Shown here in pieces: positions 1-7,620 of a stretch of DNA of 16,091 nt. The stretch's first letter is position 1, and the number at the start of each line of letters is the position of its first letter. The position numbers were made by a program, and so were the translations under genes. Location: positions 1 through 16,091 of the forward strand of contig CANRME010000017.1 of the NCBI GenBank assembly GCA_947631655.1, in the 5' to 3' direction. A model generated the notes under the pieces. The model was not told where the DNA came from and made no database searches. It saw nothing but the letters and a program-made list of their open reading frames with translations. This DNA is from an uncultured Bacilli bacterium. GTDB lineage: Bacteria > Bacillota_I > Bacilli_A > RF39 > UBA660.

Positions 1-127
1 TAGTCTCTTTAATTAACTTAATTTTTACTATCTCATTTGGTAAAGCATTCCTTACAAAAGTAATTAAATTATTAACATAACATATTCCTCTACCTTCATT
101 ATCGAGTTTTATAATTTCTACTTCCAT
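1..127 (-). CDS. TRAM-domain 23S rRNA (uracil-5-)-methyltransferase, N-terminal part only
   Basis: A partial minus-strand gene that runs off the left edge; 42 codons are visible from ATG at 127. The peptide begins MEVEIIKLDNEGRGICYV and continues with FVRNALPNEIVKIK. This is the pattern of the TRAM RNA-binding domain at the start of RlmD/RlmCD (RumA) methyltransferases, where an EG-G turn is followed by FVPxALPGE. Such enzymes methylate a uridine at C5 in 23S rRNA using SAM. An AGGTG ribosome binding site lies at 136-140, 8 bases upstream. The catalytic domain is outside the window, so another TRAM-bearing methyltransferase is possible. It is divergent from gerA across a 70-base gap. Confidence 0.65.
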   Translation of the reverse strand, partial: MEVEIIKLDNEGRGICYVNNLITFVRNALPNEIVKIKLIKET

Positions 128-146
128 AACTTCTTCACCTATTCCT

Positions 147-175
147 ATTATACATAAAAATGCTAAACTTTTACA
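147..175 (-). promoter_or_regulatory. sigma-A-type promoter for the TRAM methyltransferase
   Basis: Read on the minus strand, TGTAAA (175-170), a 17-base spacer and TATAAT (152-147) with a TG extension just upstream of the -10. The -35 is weak (TTGACA expected) but the extended -10 is perfect. It overlaps the proposed sigma-G promoter of gerA on the opposite strand. Confidence 0.55.
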
Positions 176-180
176 TACTA
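152..180 (+). promoter_or_regulatory. candidate sigma-G (forespore) promoter of gerA-gerC-gerB
   Basis: ACATA (152-156), a 17-base spacer, then CATACTA (174-180). This resembles the sigma-G consensus (-35 GHATR, -10 CATnnTA), and gerA operons of spore formers are known to be transcribed in the forespore by sigma-G. The expected start site (about 186-187) is very close to the ribosome binding site at 186-190, so the leader would be unusually short; that lowers confidence. Confidence 0.4.
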
Positions 181-197
181 AAAATGGTGAATTACAA

Positions 198-1592
198 ATG
201 AATGAAAAAACTTTAAAAAATACCTTCCATAATAGTAGTGACTTAATTGTTAAAAAAATTAAAAATGTTTCTATTTATTATCTTGAAAGTTTATGTAGTA
301 GTAATGCCATTAATGATTTTATTTTAAAACCCTTAGCTTTAGAAAAAACTATTCCTAATTTAGAAAAGATTCTAGCAGGACCCAATACCATTAAAATTAA
401 AAACCCCAGTGATGCTCCTTACTACTTAGAAAATGGGTTTACCATTGTTTGTAAACATAAAAGTATTTATGCTATTGAAACTAAAGCTCAAATTATCAGA
501 AGTGTTGCAACCCCCGAGACCCAACAATCTATTTATGGACCAAAAGATGCTTTTACCGAAAATATTCAAACTAATTTAGGTTTAGTAAAAAGACGTATCA
601 AAGAAGAAAATTTAATTAACAAAGATTTTTTTGTAGGAAAAAGAACTAAAACTAAAGTAAGTTTATTATATATTAAAGATATTGCGGATTATAAAATAAT
701 AATTACTTTAGCGGAACGAATTAATAAAATAAATATCGATGGCGTTATTGATTCCTCTTCTTTAGCTCATCTAATTTTGGGTGAAAATAAAACTCCCTTC
801 CCCATGGTCCATTTAATCGAAAGACCGGATTCCGTATCCTCGAGTTTATTAGATGGTAAAATAGCGATTTTAGTAGATAATTCTCCCTTTGCTATAGTCC
901 TTCCGGCTTTTTTCTCCGACTTTTTAAATCCTCCATCTGATATTTACAATAAAAGTATTAATGTTAACTTTATTAAAATAATTCGCTTCTTATCTTTTTT
1001 TATCACTATTTTATCACCTGCCATTTATGTCGCTTTAATAAATTATAACCAGGAAACCATTCCCTTAGCCTTACTTATTAATTTTGCTACCCAAAGAGAT
1101 GGCGTTCCGTTTCCCGCTCCCATCGAAGCCTTAATTATGTTAATCTTATGTGAAATCCTCCGCGAAAGTGACCTCCGTTTCCCCTCTAACTATGGTAGTT
1201 CCATTTCCATTTTAGGAGCTTTAATCTTAGGGGATGCCGCCGTTAATGCTGGCATTGTAAGTCCTATTATGATTATTGTTATAGCCATCACCTTTATCAC
1301 GGGTTTAATCTTTAACGAATTTGAAATGGTTAACTCCACCCGTATCTTTCGGTTTATCTTTCTAATTATGGCATCTTTCTTTGGTTTATATGGTACTACT
1401 ATTATGGTTATCTTACTATTCTTACACTTAGCAAGTTTAAAACCATTAGATATTTCCTATACCTACCCGCTAGCACCTTTTGATAAAAACTATTTTTGTG
1501 AAACCGTTTATAAATCCCCTATCAAAAAAGATAAATTTCGCAGTAGATTATTTGCTAAGAAAAATATCCGTAGACAAGGAGACGAGTCATGA
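198..1592 (+). CDS. gerA: GerA-family spore germination protein (germinant receptor A subunit)
   Basis: A-subunit of a GerA-type nutrient germinant receptor, located in the spore inner membrane with B and C subunits. At 464 aa it is close to the usual 460-500. A soluble N-terminal half (about 1-240) carries the hallmark stretch GPKDAFTENIQTNLGL at 114-129. The conserved ERPD (208-211) and DGKIAILVDNSPFAIVLP (219-236) follow. The membrane half (about 255-415) contains QRDGVPFPAPIEALIM (299-314) and LRESDLRFPSNYGSSISILG (321-340), the most conserved GerA segment. GGTGA at 186-190 sets the ATG at 198. Its TGA overlaps the next ATG by 4 bases (ATGA), so translation is probably coupled. The gene order A-C-B differs from the A-B-C order of Bacillus subtilis gerA. 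The germinant cannot be told from sequence. Confidence 0.95.
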   Translation: MNEKTLKNTFHNSSDLIVKKIKNVSIYYLESLCSSNAINDFILKPLALEKTIPNLEKILAGPNTIKIKNPSDAPYYLENGFTIVCKHKSIYAIETKAQIIRSVATPETQQSIYGPKDAFTENIQTNLGLVKRRIKEENLINKDFFVGKRTKTKVSLLYIKDIADYKIIITLAERINKINIDGVIDSSSLAHLILGENKTPFPMVHLIERPDSVSSSLLDGKIAILVDNSPFAIVLPAFFSDFLNPPSDIYNKSINVNFIKIIRFLSFFITILSPAIYVALINYNQETIPLALLINFATQRDGVPFPAPIEALIMLILCEILRESDLRFPSNYGSSISILGALILGDAAVNAGIVSPIMIIVIAITFITGLIFNEFEMVNSTRIFRFIFLIMASFFGLYGTTIMVILLFLHLASLKPLDISYTYPLAPFDKNYFCETVYKSPIKKDKFRSRLFAKKNIRRQGDES

Positions 1593-2656
1593 AAAAAATT
1601 ATCTTAATTTTCTTGCTGCTTTTAACTACTGGTTGTTACGACTTTAAAGAATTAAATAGCTTAGCTATTATTGAAGCCATCGGTGTCGATTACCAAGATG
1701 ATGAATACATCGTTACATTTGAAATCTTAAACGATAAAAAACTCGAAAACACCAATATTGATAACTCACGTAAAACAACTTTAGTAACTACTAAAGATAA
1801 AAAATTTGTTAAAGCTTTCGAAGATGCTATTAAAGCAACTCCTAAAGATGCTTACTTCTATCAATTAAAATTATTACTTATTACCGAAGACTTAGCAAGT
1901 CATGGTATTGAAGATATAACTGACTATTTAATCCGCTTACATAAAGTTAATAAATCTTTATATATGGTTATGGTAGATGATACGACGATCCCTGACCTTT
2001 TAGCTTTAAACATTGATAATGAACCGGTAATATCTACAGCCATCTTAGACTTAATCTCCAAAAATCCTAAACTTTCTCCTGTAAATACTAGTGATTCCTT
2101 TGACTTAATGCTTAATACCATTTTAAAAAAAGGTAGTGATATAGCTATCCCATCTGTCAAACCCGAAAATGATACTATTGCTTTATCTACTACTAAATTA
2201 TTTAATGACTACCACTATACTGGCTCTCTAACCGAAGAAGAAACTAAAACTTACTTCTTATTAAAAGATAGTGTTTATGATATTTACTATGAAGATGGAC
2301 CTAATACTATTGCTATCTATGATAATAAAGTTTCTTATGATTATGATAATGATACCATAACAATTACTTTTAAAGCTGAAGGATCTATTAAAACTATCGA
2401 CGAAAAATATGACTTAAGAAATAGTAATACTTATATTTCTCTAAGTAAAGAATATAGTAATTTAATTAAAGAAGACATCTTATCATTAATTAAAGCAAGT
2501 AAGGAAAATAATAGTGATTTTTTAGGTTTAGGTACTTTAGTTTATAATAAAACTCCTAAAAGTTATTATGATGGTTGTGGTTTTGCTAAAAAAATTGTTG
2601 TCAAAGCAAATATTAATGTTAATCGTAATGGTTTAGTATATGAGGTGGTTAAATGA
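1589..2656 (+). CDS. gerC: Ger(x)C-family germination lipoprotein (receptor C subunit)
   Basis: The lipoprotein subunit of the germinant receptor. The signal peptide MKKIILIFLLLLTTGC ends in a lipobox with the lipidated Cys at residue 16. Mature sequence CYDFKELNSLAIIEAIGVDY matches the typical GerC opening (CWDxREINDLAIVxAIGID). At 355 aa it is near full family length; the C-terminal domain includes the YDLRNSNTYISLSKEYSNLIKEDI region (about 271-294), typical of the last GerC subdomain. It starts on an ATGA overlap with gerA and ends on an ATGA overlap with gerB, so all three subunits are probably made from one message. The protein should sit on the outer face of the spore inner membrane, anchored by diacylglycerol. 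Confidence 0.93.
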   Translation: MKKIILIFLLLLTTGCYDFKELNSLAIIEAIGVDYQDDEYIVTFEILNDKKLENTNIDNSRKTTLVTTKDKKFVKAFEDAIKATPKDAYFYQLKLLLITEDLASHGIEDITDYLIRLHKVNKSLYMVMVDDTTIPDLLALNIDNEPVISTAILDLISKNPKLSPVNTSDSFDLMLNTILKKGSDIAIPSVKPENDTIALSTTKLFNDYHYTGSLTEEETKTYFLLKDSVYDIYYEDGPNTIAIYDNKVSYDYDNDTITITFKAEGSIKTIDEKYDLRNSNTYISLSKEYSNLIKEDILSLIKASKENNSDFLGLGTLVYNKTPKSYYDGCGFAKKIVVKANINVNRNGLVYEVVK

Positions 2657-3666
2657 TTACCAAAAGACAATATAAGTTTTTAAGTTTTTTCTTAACTAGA
2701 GGTTTATTTTTAGGTACTGGTTTTTCTCTTATGTTAAACTCCTCTGGCCCAGATACTCTAATTGCTAGTATTCTAGGTATTATTTTAGGTTTTATCTTTA
2801 TTACCATTTACTACCAAATATATCAAAAGAAAAACCCTCTTAAATTAAATATTCTAAATAAAATCCTACTCTTATTATTAGTAATTATTATTCTAAATGA
2901 TGGCCTTTTTTGCTTAACTACTCTAATTAGTTCTTTCTATCTAATTAAAACCCCTCCTTTTTTAATTACTAGTTTTCTTACTATTGTAATTTTCGTTTCT
3001 TCTAAAAAAGGTTTAAATACTTTTGCCCGAGTGGCGGAACTCTTAATGCCCTATGCTGTTTTATTAATTTTTATTAAAACCATTAGTTTTTTCCCTATGA
3101 TTAAAACCGGTAATTTCTTTCCCATCTTAAATGAAAGTATTCCCGGTATTCTAAAAACTATTTTAATTATGGCATCCCTTACTGCTATTCCCCAAATCCT
3201 ACTTCTTAGCACTCCGAAAGAAAAACTAACCTTCAAAGATTATAGTATAGGTTACCTTCTTGGCAGTATTTCAATTATCTTACTTATCATTCCTATTATT
3301 GGAGTATTTGGGTTCCCTCTTGCTCGTATCTATCGTTCTCCGGAGTATATGATTTTAAAAAAACTTAATTTAATTAACTTCCTAGAGCACTTAGAAAACA
3401 TTTTTTCTACTTCTTGGATTATTGATATTTTTATTCTAGGAGGTATGTGTAGTTATATCTTTAATGACAAGATTATTGAAAAGAAAAGTTTAGCTAAATA
3501 TTTAACTCCTCTTTTCTTAATTGGTATGACTTTTCTCGCTGTTTTTGTAACTAGTCATTACCCTATTGTCTTATTCTTATATAATAATTCTTATTTAATT
3601 TTATTAATTTTAACTTTCTTATACTTATTATCTTTAATTCTAAAAAAGAAGAAATCTAGCACTTGA
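2653..3666 (+). CDS. gerB: GerAB/Ynd-type spore germination permease (receptor B subunit)
   Basis: An integral membrane protein of 337 aa with about ten hydrophobic segments. It begins ITKRQYKFLSFFLTRG and continues GTGFSLMLNSSGPDTLIAS, the usual start of the GerB amino-acid-permease-like family, thought to bind the germinant. The family is normally about 360 aa, so this one is slightly short, ending in a KKKKSST tail. It overlaps gerC by 4 bases. Its TGA (3664-3666) lies inside the terminator hairpin shared with miaB, and the coding ends of gerB and miaB overlap by 11 bases in convergent orientation. No second receptor operon is seen in the window. Confidence 0.92.
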   Translation: MITKRQYKFLSFFLTRGLFLGTGFSLMLNSSGPDTLIASILGIILGFIFITIYYQIYQKKNPLKLNILNKILLLLLVIIILNDGLFCLTTLISSFYLIKTPPFLITSFLTIVIFVSSKKGLNTFARVAELLMPYAVLLIFIKTISFFPMIKTGNFFPILNESIPGILKTILIMASLTAIPQILLLSTPKEKLTFKDYSIGYLLGSISIILLIIPIIGVFGFPLARIYRSPEYMILKKLNLINFLEHLENIFSTSWIIDIFILGGMCSYIFNDKIIEKKSLAKYLTPLFLIGMTFLAVFVTSHYPIVLFLYNNSYLILLILTFLYLLSLILKKKKSST

Positions 3667-3677
3667 TTTCTTCTTTT
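3644..3677. terminator. bidirectional intrinsic terminator between gerB and miaB
   Basis: A perfect 13-bp inverted repeat, AAAAGAAGAAATC (3644-3656) and GATTTCTTCTTTT (3665-3677), with an 8-base loop. Its arms supply A/T tracts for both directions. Both stop codons lie within it: the gerB TGA at 3664-3666 and the miaB TAG at 3658-3656. Confidence 0.8.
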
Positions 3678-5068
3678 ACTTTACCATCCAGGGAAAAACT
3701 CTTAGCATCCGTTATAATAACTGGTATTATTTTTCCAATATTATCTTTATCGCCTTCGATATTTACTAATTTCATTTCTTCGGTATATCCTACTATTTTA
3801 TCTTCATCTTTTTCACTAACACCTGTAACTAAAACTTTAACCTCTTTATTTAAATATTTTAAATTGCTTTCTTTCGAATACTTATTTACTAGTTCATTTA
3901 ATTTATATAATCTTTGTTCTTTTACTTCTATTGGAGTATTATCTTCCATTTTCGCTGCTGGTGTTCCTTCTCTTGGGGAAAAGATAAATGTAAATGCTCC
4001 ATCAAACTTACAAGTATTTACGACCTCTAATGTATCGTTAAGGTCTTCTTCGGTTTCACCGGGAAATCCAACAATAATATCTGTTGTAATCGTCGCATTC
4101 CGAACTTTATTTTTAATTTTATTAAATAAATTTAAATATTCTTCCTTTGTGTATCTTCTTCCCATTAATTTTAATATACGATCACTACCACTTTGAAGCG
4201 GTAAATGAATATATGGCATAATATTATCATACTTAGCAATTGTATCAATCATTTCATCAGTAAAGTCCCAAGGATGTGATGTTACAAATCTAACTCTTGC
4301 AATTCCCGTCTTTGCAACACTTTCTAGAAGTTTGGCAAAAGATATTTCTCCTTCTAAATCTTTACCATAAGCATTAACGTTTTGTCCAAGTAGTGTAACC
4401 TCTTTATATCCTTCTTTAACTAAGGCATCTACTTCCTCAATAATATACTTGCTTTTTCTACTTCTTTGGCGACCTCTCGTATAAGGCACGATACAATAAG
4501 TACAGAATTTATCACAACCATACATAATATTTACCCAAGCAGTAATTTTACTATCTCTTTTATATAAAGTATTTTCATATACTTTACCTTCAATACTATA
4601 TACATCTATATCTTGATTACCTTTAGCATTCATAATCATATTTGGTAAGTCATGAATATTATGTGTTCCAAAGACAATATCAACATAAGGGTATTTTTGT
4701 TCTATTTCCGAAACTACTCCTTCTTCTTGACTCATACAACCCCCAATCGCCACGATAATACTTGGGTCTTCTTCTTTTAAATGTTTACATCTTCCTAAAT
4801 ATCCAAATACTTTATCATGCGCATTTTCTCTTATCGCACATGTATTTAACACGATAACTTTCGCTTTTTCTAAAGTATCTGTCTCTTCTAAACCTAAATT
4901 TTCTAAATAAGCCCTTATTTGTTCACTATCATGTACATTCATTTGACAACCATAAGTTCTTAAAAAGTATTTTTCGCCATTAAATAATTTATTTATTTTA
5001 TTATCATATTCTAAATATTCGGTTTTAATAGTAGTTCTTTTTCTTGCTTCAATCATATTAGGTTTCAT
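3656..5068 (-). CDS. miaB: tRNA-2-methylthio-N6-dimethylallyladenosine synthase MiaB
   Basis: A radical-SAM methylthiotransferase that adds a methylthio group to i6A37 in tRNAs reading UNN codons. At 470 aa it is full length. The N-terminal UPF0004 domain carries the three cluster cysteines C41 (RTYGCQMNVHDSE), C77 (LNTCAIRE) and C111 (GGCMSQEE). The radical-SAM motif C185-x3-C189-x2-C192 sits in MYGCDKFCTYCIVPYTRGR. GFPGETEEDL and HLPLQSGSDRIL are typical family segments, and a TRAM domain follows at the C-terminus (from about 405). AAGGAC at 5082-5077 is 8 bases upstream of the ATG. It has its own promoter but lies downstream of the transglutaminase gene on the same strand. It converges with gerB, overlapping by 11 bases. 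Confidence 0.97.
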   Translation of the reverse strand: MKPNMIEARKRTTIKTEYLEYDNKINKLFNGEKYFLRTYGCQMNVHDSEQIRAYLENLGLEETDTLEKAKVIVLNTCAIRENAHDKVFGYLGRCKHLKEEDPSIIVAIGGCMSQEEGVVSEIEQKYPYVDIVFGTHNIHDLPNMIMNAKGNQDIDVYSIEGKVYENTLYKRDSKITAWVNIMYGCDKFCTYCIVPYTRGRQRSRKSKYIIEEVDALVKEGYKEVTLLGQNVNAYGKDLEGEISFAKLLESVAKTGIARVRFVTSHPWDFTDEMIDTIAKYDNIMPYIHLPLQSGSDRILKLMGRRYTKEEYLNLFNKIKNKVRNATITTDIIVGFPGETEEDLNDTLEVVNTCKFDGAFTFIFSPREGTPAAKMEDNTPIEVKEQRLYKLNELVNKYSKESNLKYLNKEVKVLVTGVSEKDEDKIVGYTEEMKLVNIEGDKDNIGKIIPVIITDAKSFSLDGKVKEEIKC

Positions 5069-5091
5069 AATATCACGTCCTTGCTTAAAGT

Positions 5092-5120
5092 ATTATATCA
5101 TTTATTTTCTCCAATGAAAA
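5092..5120 (-). promoter_or_regulatory. sigma-A promoter of miaB
   Basis: On the minus strand: TTTTCA (5120-5115), a 17-base spacer, TATAAT (5097-5092) with an extended TGA directly before it. The predicted start site is about 15 bases upstream of the miaB ATG, just before AAGGAC. Confidence 0.6.
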
Positions 5121-5131
5121 TTACTTTTTAT

Positions 5132-6397
5132 CTAAACTACATTAATTAAAAATTCTACTACACCCATATCACCAATCTCGGTATCAGTTACATGATACGA
5201 GAAACTATAAATACCTGGTTCATTAAAAGTATAAGTTATATCCTTTTTTTTAAATTCCTCTTCAAGCCATCCTACATCATTATCAAACGTTGCATCAGCT
5301 TTTTTGACAATAAGATCCGTTTTACAAGGCCCTTCGCCACCATCCTTATCTAAAGTAAAGGTAATTGACTCTCCTACTTGGGCATCTAATCTTCCGATAT
5401 TAGAGTCATCATTTTGGAGTAAAAACTCAGTTGACCTAACAGTTACTCCTTTAGCACTCATCACCGCATATACTTCTTTGTAAGCTTGAAAATCATAGAA
5501 ACCATCTTTAGCATAAAGGGCTTTATAATAATTTTTAGCATCTGCTAATGGTCTACCAAAAAAGTAATTATTAGAACTACTTCCGCCATCATCACCTTGT
5601 GCATCTAAAATATAATAAGTTCCCCCAGCATTAATTAAATTTAGTAAATGTCCCCCACCACTACTATTAATAGCATGATTAGAATAAGTTTCAAAACCAA
5701 CTCTTCTTGTTAAAACTAATAATAATGATGCATAATCATCACATACCCCATTTTTATATTCTAAAGCTTGTAAAGCATAATAAACTATTCTTGTTGCATT
5801 ACCTTTATAATTTAAATACCCTAATTTATCAAACATATCATCCATATTAATAGTATTATGAGAAGTACTATAATACATATTTTTAATAACATAATTATAA
5901 ATAGCTACTAACTTATCATAGTTACTCATACTAGGATTAATTATACTATTAACAATCGCATCGATTTGATTATCTAACGGTTCATATCTTGTCTTCATAG
6001 GATTTAAACTAACTTTATTTACTGCATCTTTAAAACTTTGACTACTACTAACATTATTACTAGTACTAGAATTATTAGTAGCAGGTTTAGTAGTAGTTGT
6101 TGGTTGTTGCATAGCAGTTTCAACTTTTTCCTCTTCCTTTGGCTCTTCTACTACTTCCTCTTCTTTTGGTTCTTCTTCTGTTACTTCTTCTTCCTCTATT
6201 TTCTCTTCTTCTTTTACTGCTGGTACTTCTTCTTTAGGAGTTTCCTTTTTAGAACTAAAATACTTACTTTCTAAAAATAAAGTAACAACTAAACCAATCA
6301 ATAATAAAATTATTAAAATAATAATTATTATTTTTTTCTTAGATTTATTGGTTTTATCTATTTTTTCTTTCTTTTCTTTTTTCTCTTTTTTAGCCAT
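5132..6397 (-). CDS. membrane-anchored transglutaminase-like protein
   Basis: A 421-aa protein from ATG 6397, chosen because a GGAAG site lies 8 bases upstream; a longer reading from TTG at 6457 would run through the promoter. Order: Lys-rich cytoplasmic tail (1-21), one membrane helix (about 22-42), a Glu/Lys-rich spacer (about 50-95), a Ser/Thr/Asn-rich linker (about 97-122), a transglutaminase-core domain and a beta-sandwich-like C-terminus. The catalytic triad is visible: C219 in GVCDDYASLL, H250 in GGGHLLNL, D265 in YILDAQGDD. Such extracytoplasmic domains act as peptidases or crosslinking enzymes on cell-surface proteins; the substrate is unknown. Upstream lies a pgsA terminator and a strong promoter with a LexA-box-like operator. 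It is not a usual neighbour of pgsA. Confidence 0.85.
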   Translation of the reverse strand: MAKKEKKEKKEKIDKTNKSKKKIIIIILIILLLIGLVVTLFLESKYFSSKKETPKEEVPAVKEEEKIEEEEVTEEEPKEEEVVEEPKEEEKVETAMQQPTTTTKPATNNSSTSNNVSSSQSFKDAVNKVSLNPMKTRYEPLDNQIDAIVNSIINPSMSNYDKLVAIYNYVIKNMYYSTSHNTINMDDMFDKLGYLNYKGNATRIVYYALQALEYKNGVCDDYASLLLVLTRRVGFETYSNHAINSSGGGHLLNLINAGGTYYILDAQGDDGGSSSNNYFFGRPLADAKNYYKALYAKDGFYDFQAYKEVYAVMSAKGVTVRSTEFLLQNDDSNIGRLDAQVGESITFTLDKDGGEGPCKTDLIVKKADATFDNDVGWLEEEFKKKDITYTFNEPGIYSFSYHVTDTEIGDMGVVEFLINVV

Positions 6398-6427
6398 TAC
6401 ACATACTTCCTTCTTTGTATTAAAATA

Positions 6428-6457
6428 ATTATATATCTGCAAACTTGTGTTCGTCAA
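6428..6457 (-). promoter_or_regulatory. promoter of the transglutaminase gene with LexA-box-like operator
   Basis: TTGACG (6457-6452), an 18-base spacer and TATAAT (6433-6428). An imperfect dyad CGAACACAAGTTTG (6453-6440) fills the spacer next to the -35. It differs at one base from the Bacillus-type SOS box CGAAC-N4-GTTCG, and fits the GAAC-N4-GTTT core known for clostridial LexA. The position would let a bound repressor block RNA polymerase. Bases 6439-6458 match 18 of 20 with 9327-9346 at the ORF6N promoter. Confidence 0.6.
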
Positions 6458-6483
6458 GAGTTTTTTAAATTTTCTAAAGAAAA

Positions 6484-6504
6484 AAGTAAGTTTTTTACTT
6501 ACTT
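6484..6504 (-). terminator. intrinsic terminator of pgsA
   Basis: Arms AAGTAAGT (6484-6491) and ACTTACTT (6497-6504) form an 8-bp stem with a 5-base loop. On the minus strand a T-rich tail (TTTTTCTTT) follows. The pgsA stop codon (6501-6499) and its last codon form part of the stem. Confidence 0.75.
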
Positions 6505-7101
6505 ACTACCAAAAATAAAGTCTTTATTAACTAAATAATATTCTACACCCGAATATACTGATAAAATAGTTGCTATACTTATTAATGCTTCATCTAACCA
6601 AATACCAAACATTTCAAATGGTAAGTTATAGAATAACGCTAAAGTAACCCCAATTAACATACATATCGTTTTAATCTTACCAGGCCAAGAAGCTGCAATA
6701 ACTTTTCCTTTACTACTACTAGCCATTCTAATCGCATCTACTACTGTATCCCTAGTTACAATAATAACTGGTATTAATACAGATATCATATTATTATAAG
6801 CTAAAATAATTAATACCCCATTTACTAGTACTTTATCAGCTATCGCATCCATTGTTTTCCCAAAATCTGTAACCATATTTCTACTTCTCGCAATATATCC
6901 ATCTAGAAAATCCGTTACGGAAGCTATTAAGAAGAATACTCCTGCTAATATATAATTTAATTCAATAGGTGTTGTTTTAACCTCAAATAATACTGGCCAT
7001 GTAACACCTAATTGGTACCAAGGAACTCCTATTAATATTAAAACAATAACTGATAATATAAGTCTTGCTACCGTTATTTTATTTGGTAAATTTAATTTCA
7101 T
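6499..7101 (-). CDS. pgsA: CDP-diacylglycerol-glycerol-3-phosphate 3-phosphatidyltransferase PgsA
   Basis: Makes phosphatidylglycerol phosphate from CDP-diacylglycerol and glycerol-3-phosphate, the committed step to anionic phospholipids, in the cytoplasmic membrane. At 200 aa it is close to the usual 180-195. The opening LNLPNKITVARLILS is typical. The CDP-alcohol phosphotransferase signature is complete: D64-xx-D67-G-xx-A71-R72-x8-G81-x3-D85-x3-D89. About six hydrophobic segments are present. The loop between the first two (about 26-48) is a little longer than usual. The AGGAG site overlaps the end of the upstream rodZ-like gene, so the two are probably co-translated; rodZ-pgsA is a common neighbour pair in Bacillota. 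A terminator overlaps its stop. Confidence 0.94.
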   Translation of the reverse strand: MKLNLPNKITVARLILSVIVLILIGVPWYQLGVTWPVLFEVKTTPIELNYILAGVFFLIASVTDFLDGYIARSRNMVTDFGKTMDAIADKVLVNGVLIILAYNNMISVLIPVIIVTRDTVVDAIRMASSSKGKVIAASWPGKIKTICMLIGVTLALFYNLPFEMFGIWLDEALISIATILSVYSGVEYYLVNKDFIFGSK

Positions 7102-7111
7102 TTCCTATCTC

Positions 7112-7582
7112 CTATCTAATAACACTTACCGCTTTCGTCTTAGTAGTATCTATCGTAATTTGTTTAACCGCCCAAAATATAACTAATGCTACTAATACCG
7201 CAATTATAATATATACCCAAATAATCTTTTTACTTTTAACATTTACTTGTTTAGTATAAGGGGACGCTATCTTTTCTTCTTCATCTTCTTTTTTTTGTTG
7301 CTCCCGCATTTTTTCTTCAATCTCTTTAATCGGTATTTTAGATGTATATTCAAATAAGTATTCATTAAACTTATCTACCATCTTCACCGCATCCAACCCT
7401 AAATATTTAGCATAAGAAGCAATATACTCTTTTAACTCAAAAATATCTTTAAAACATCCAATATTCCCCGCTTCGATATTAGCTAGTATTAATGGTTTGA
7501 TTTCTAAGTCTTTCCCTGCTTCTTCTAAACTAATACCATTATCTTCTCGTGCTTCTTTTAAGGTCTCACCTATCTTGTTTAT
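7112..7582 (-). CDS. short RodZ-like membrane protein with N-terminal helix-turn-helix; apparent ATA start
   Basis: A 156-aa reading frame if started at ATA (7582-7580). The N-terminal part (about 4-62) reads IGETLKEAREDNGISLEEAG then IKPLILANIEAGN, which is the Xre-like HTH of RodZ/YmfM, a cytoskeletal adaptor that links MreB to the membrane. A charged linker (about 85-108), one membrane helix (about 120-141, IIWVYIIIAVLVALVIFW) and a tail of about 15 residues follow; the large extracytoplasmic domain of classical RodZ is absent. No ATG, GTG or TTG occurs in frame before the HTH. ATA follows an AAAGGA site by 9 bases, and stands exactly where homologues begin. An ATG-less start, a sequencing error, or a TTG start at 7396 that loses the HTH are the alternatives. 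It is upstream of pgsA with 10 bases between. Confidence 0.75.
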   Translation of the reverse strand: MNKIGETLKEAREDNGISLEEAGKDLEIKPLILANIEAGNIGCFKDIFELKEYIASYAKYLGLDAVKMVDKFNEYLFEYTSKIPIKEIEEKMREQQKKEDEEEKIASPYTKQVNVKSKKIIWVYIIIAVLVALVIFWAVKQITIDTTKTKAVSVIR

Positions 7583-7620
7583 AAAAACACATCCTTTACC
7601 ATAAATATATTATTATCAAA

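Noticed and set aside
3663..4196. Plus-strand open frame inside miaB
   Set aside because: Opposite-strand shadow of a clear, full-length miaB; no ribosome binding site or family resemblance.
6398..6457. N-terminal extension of the transglutaminase from TTG at 6457
   Set aside because: The 20 extra codons run through the -35, operator and -10; ATG at 6397 has a proper GGAAG site.
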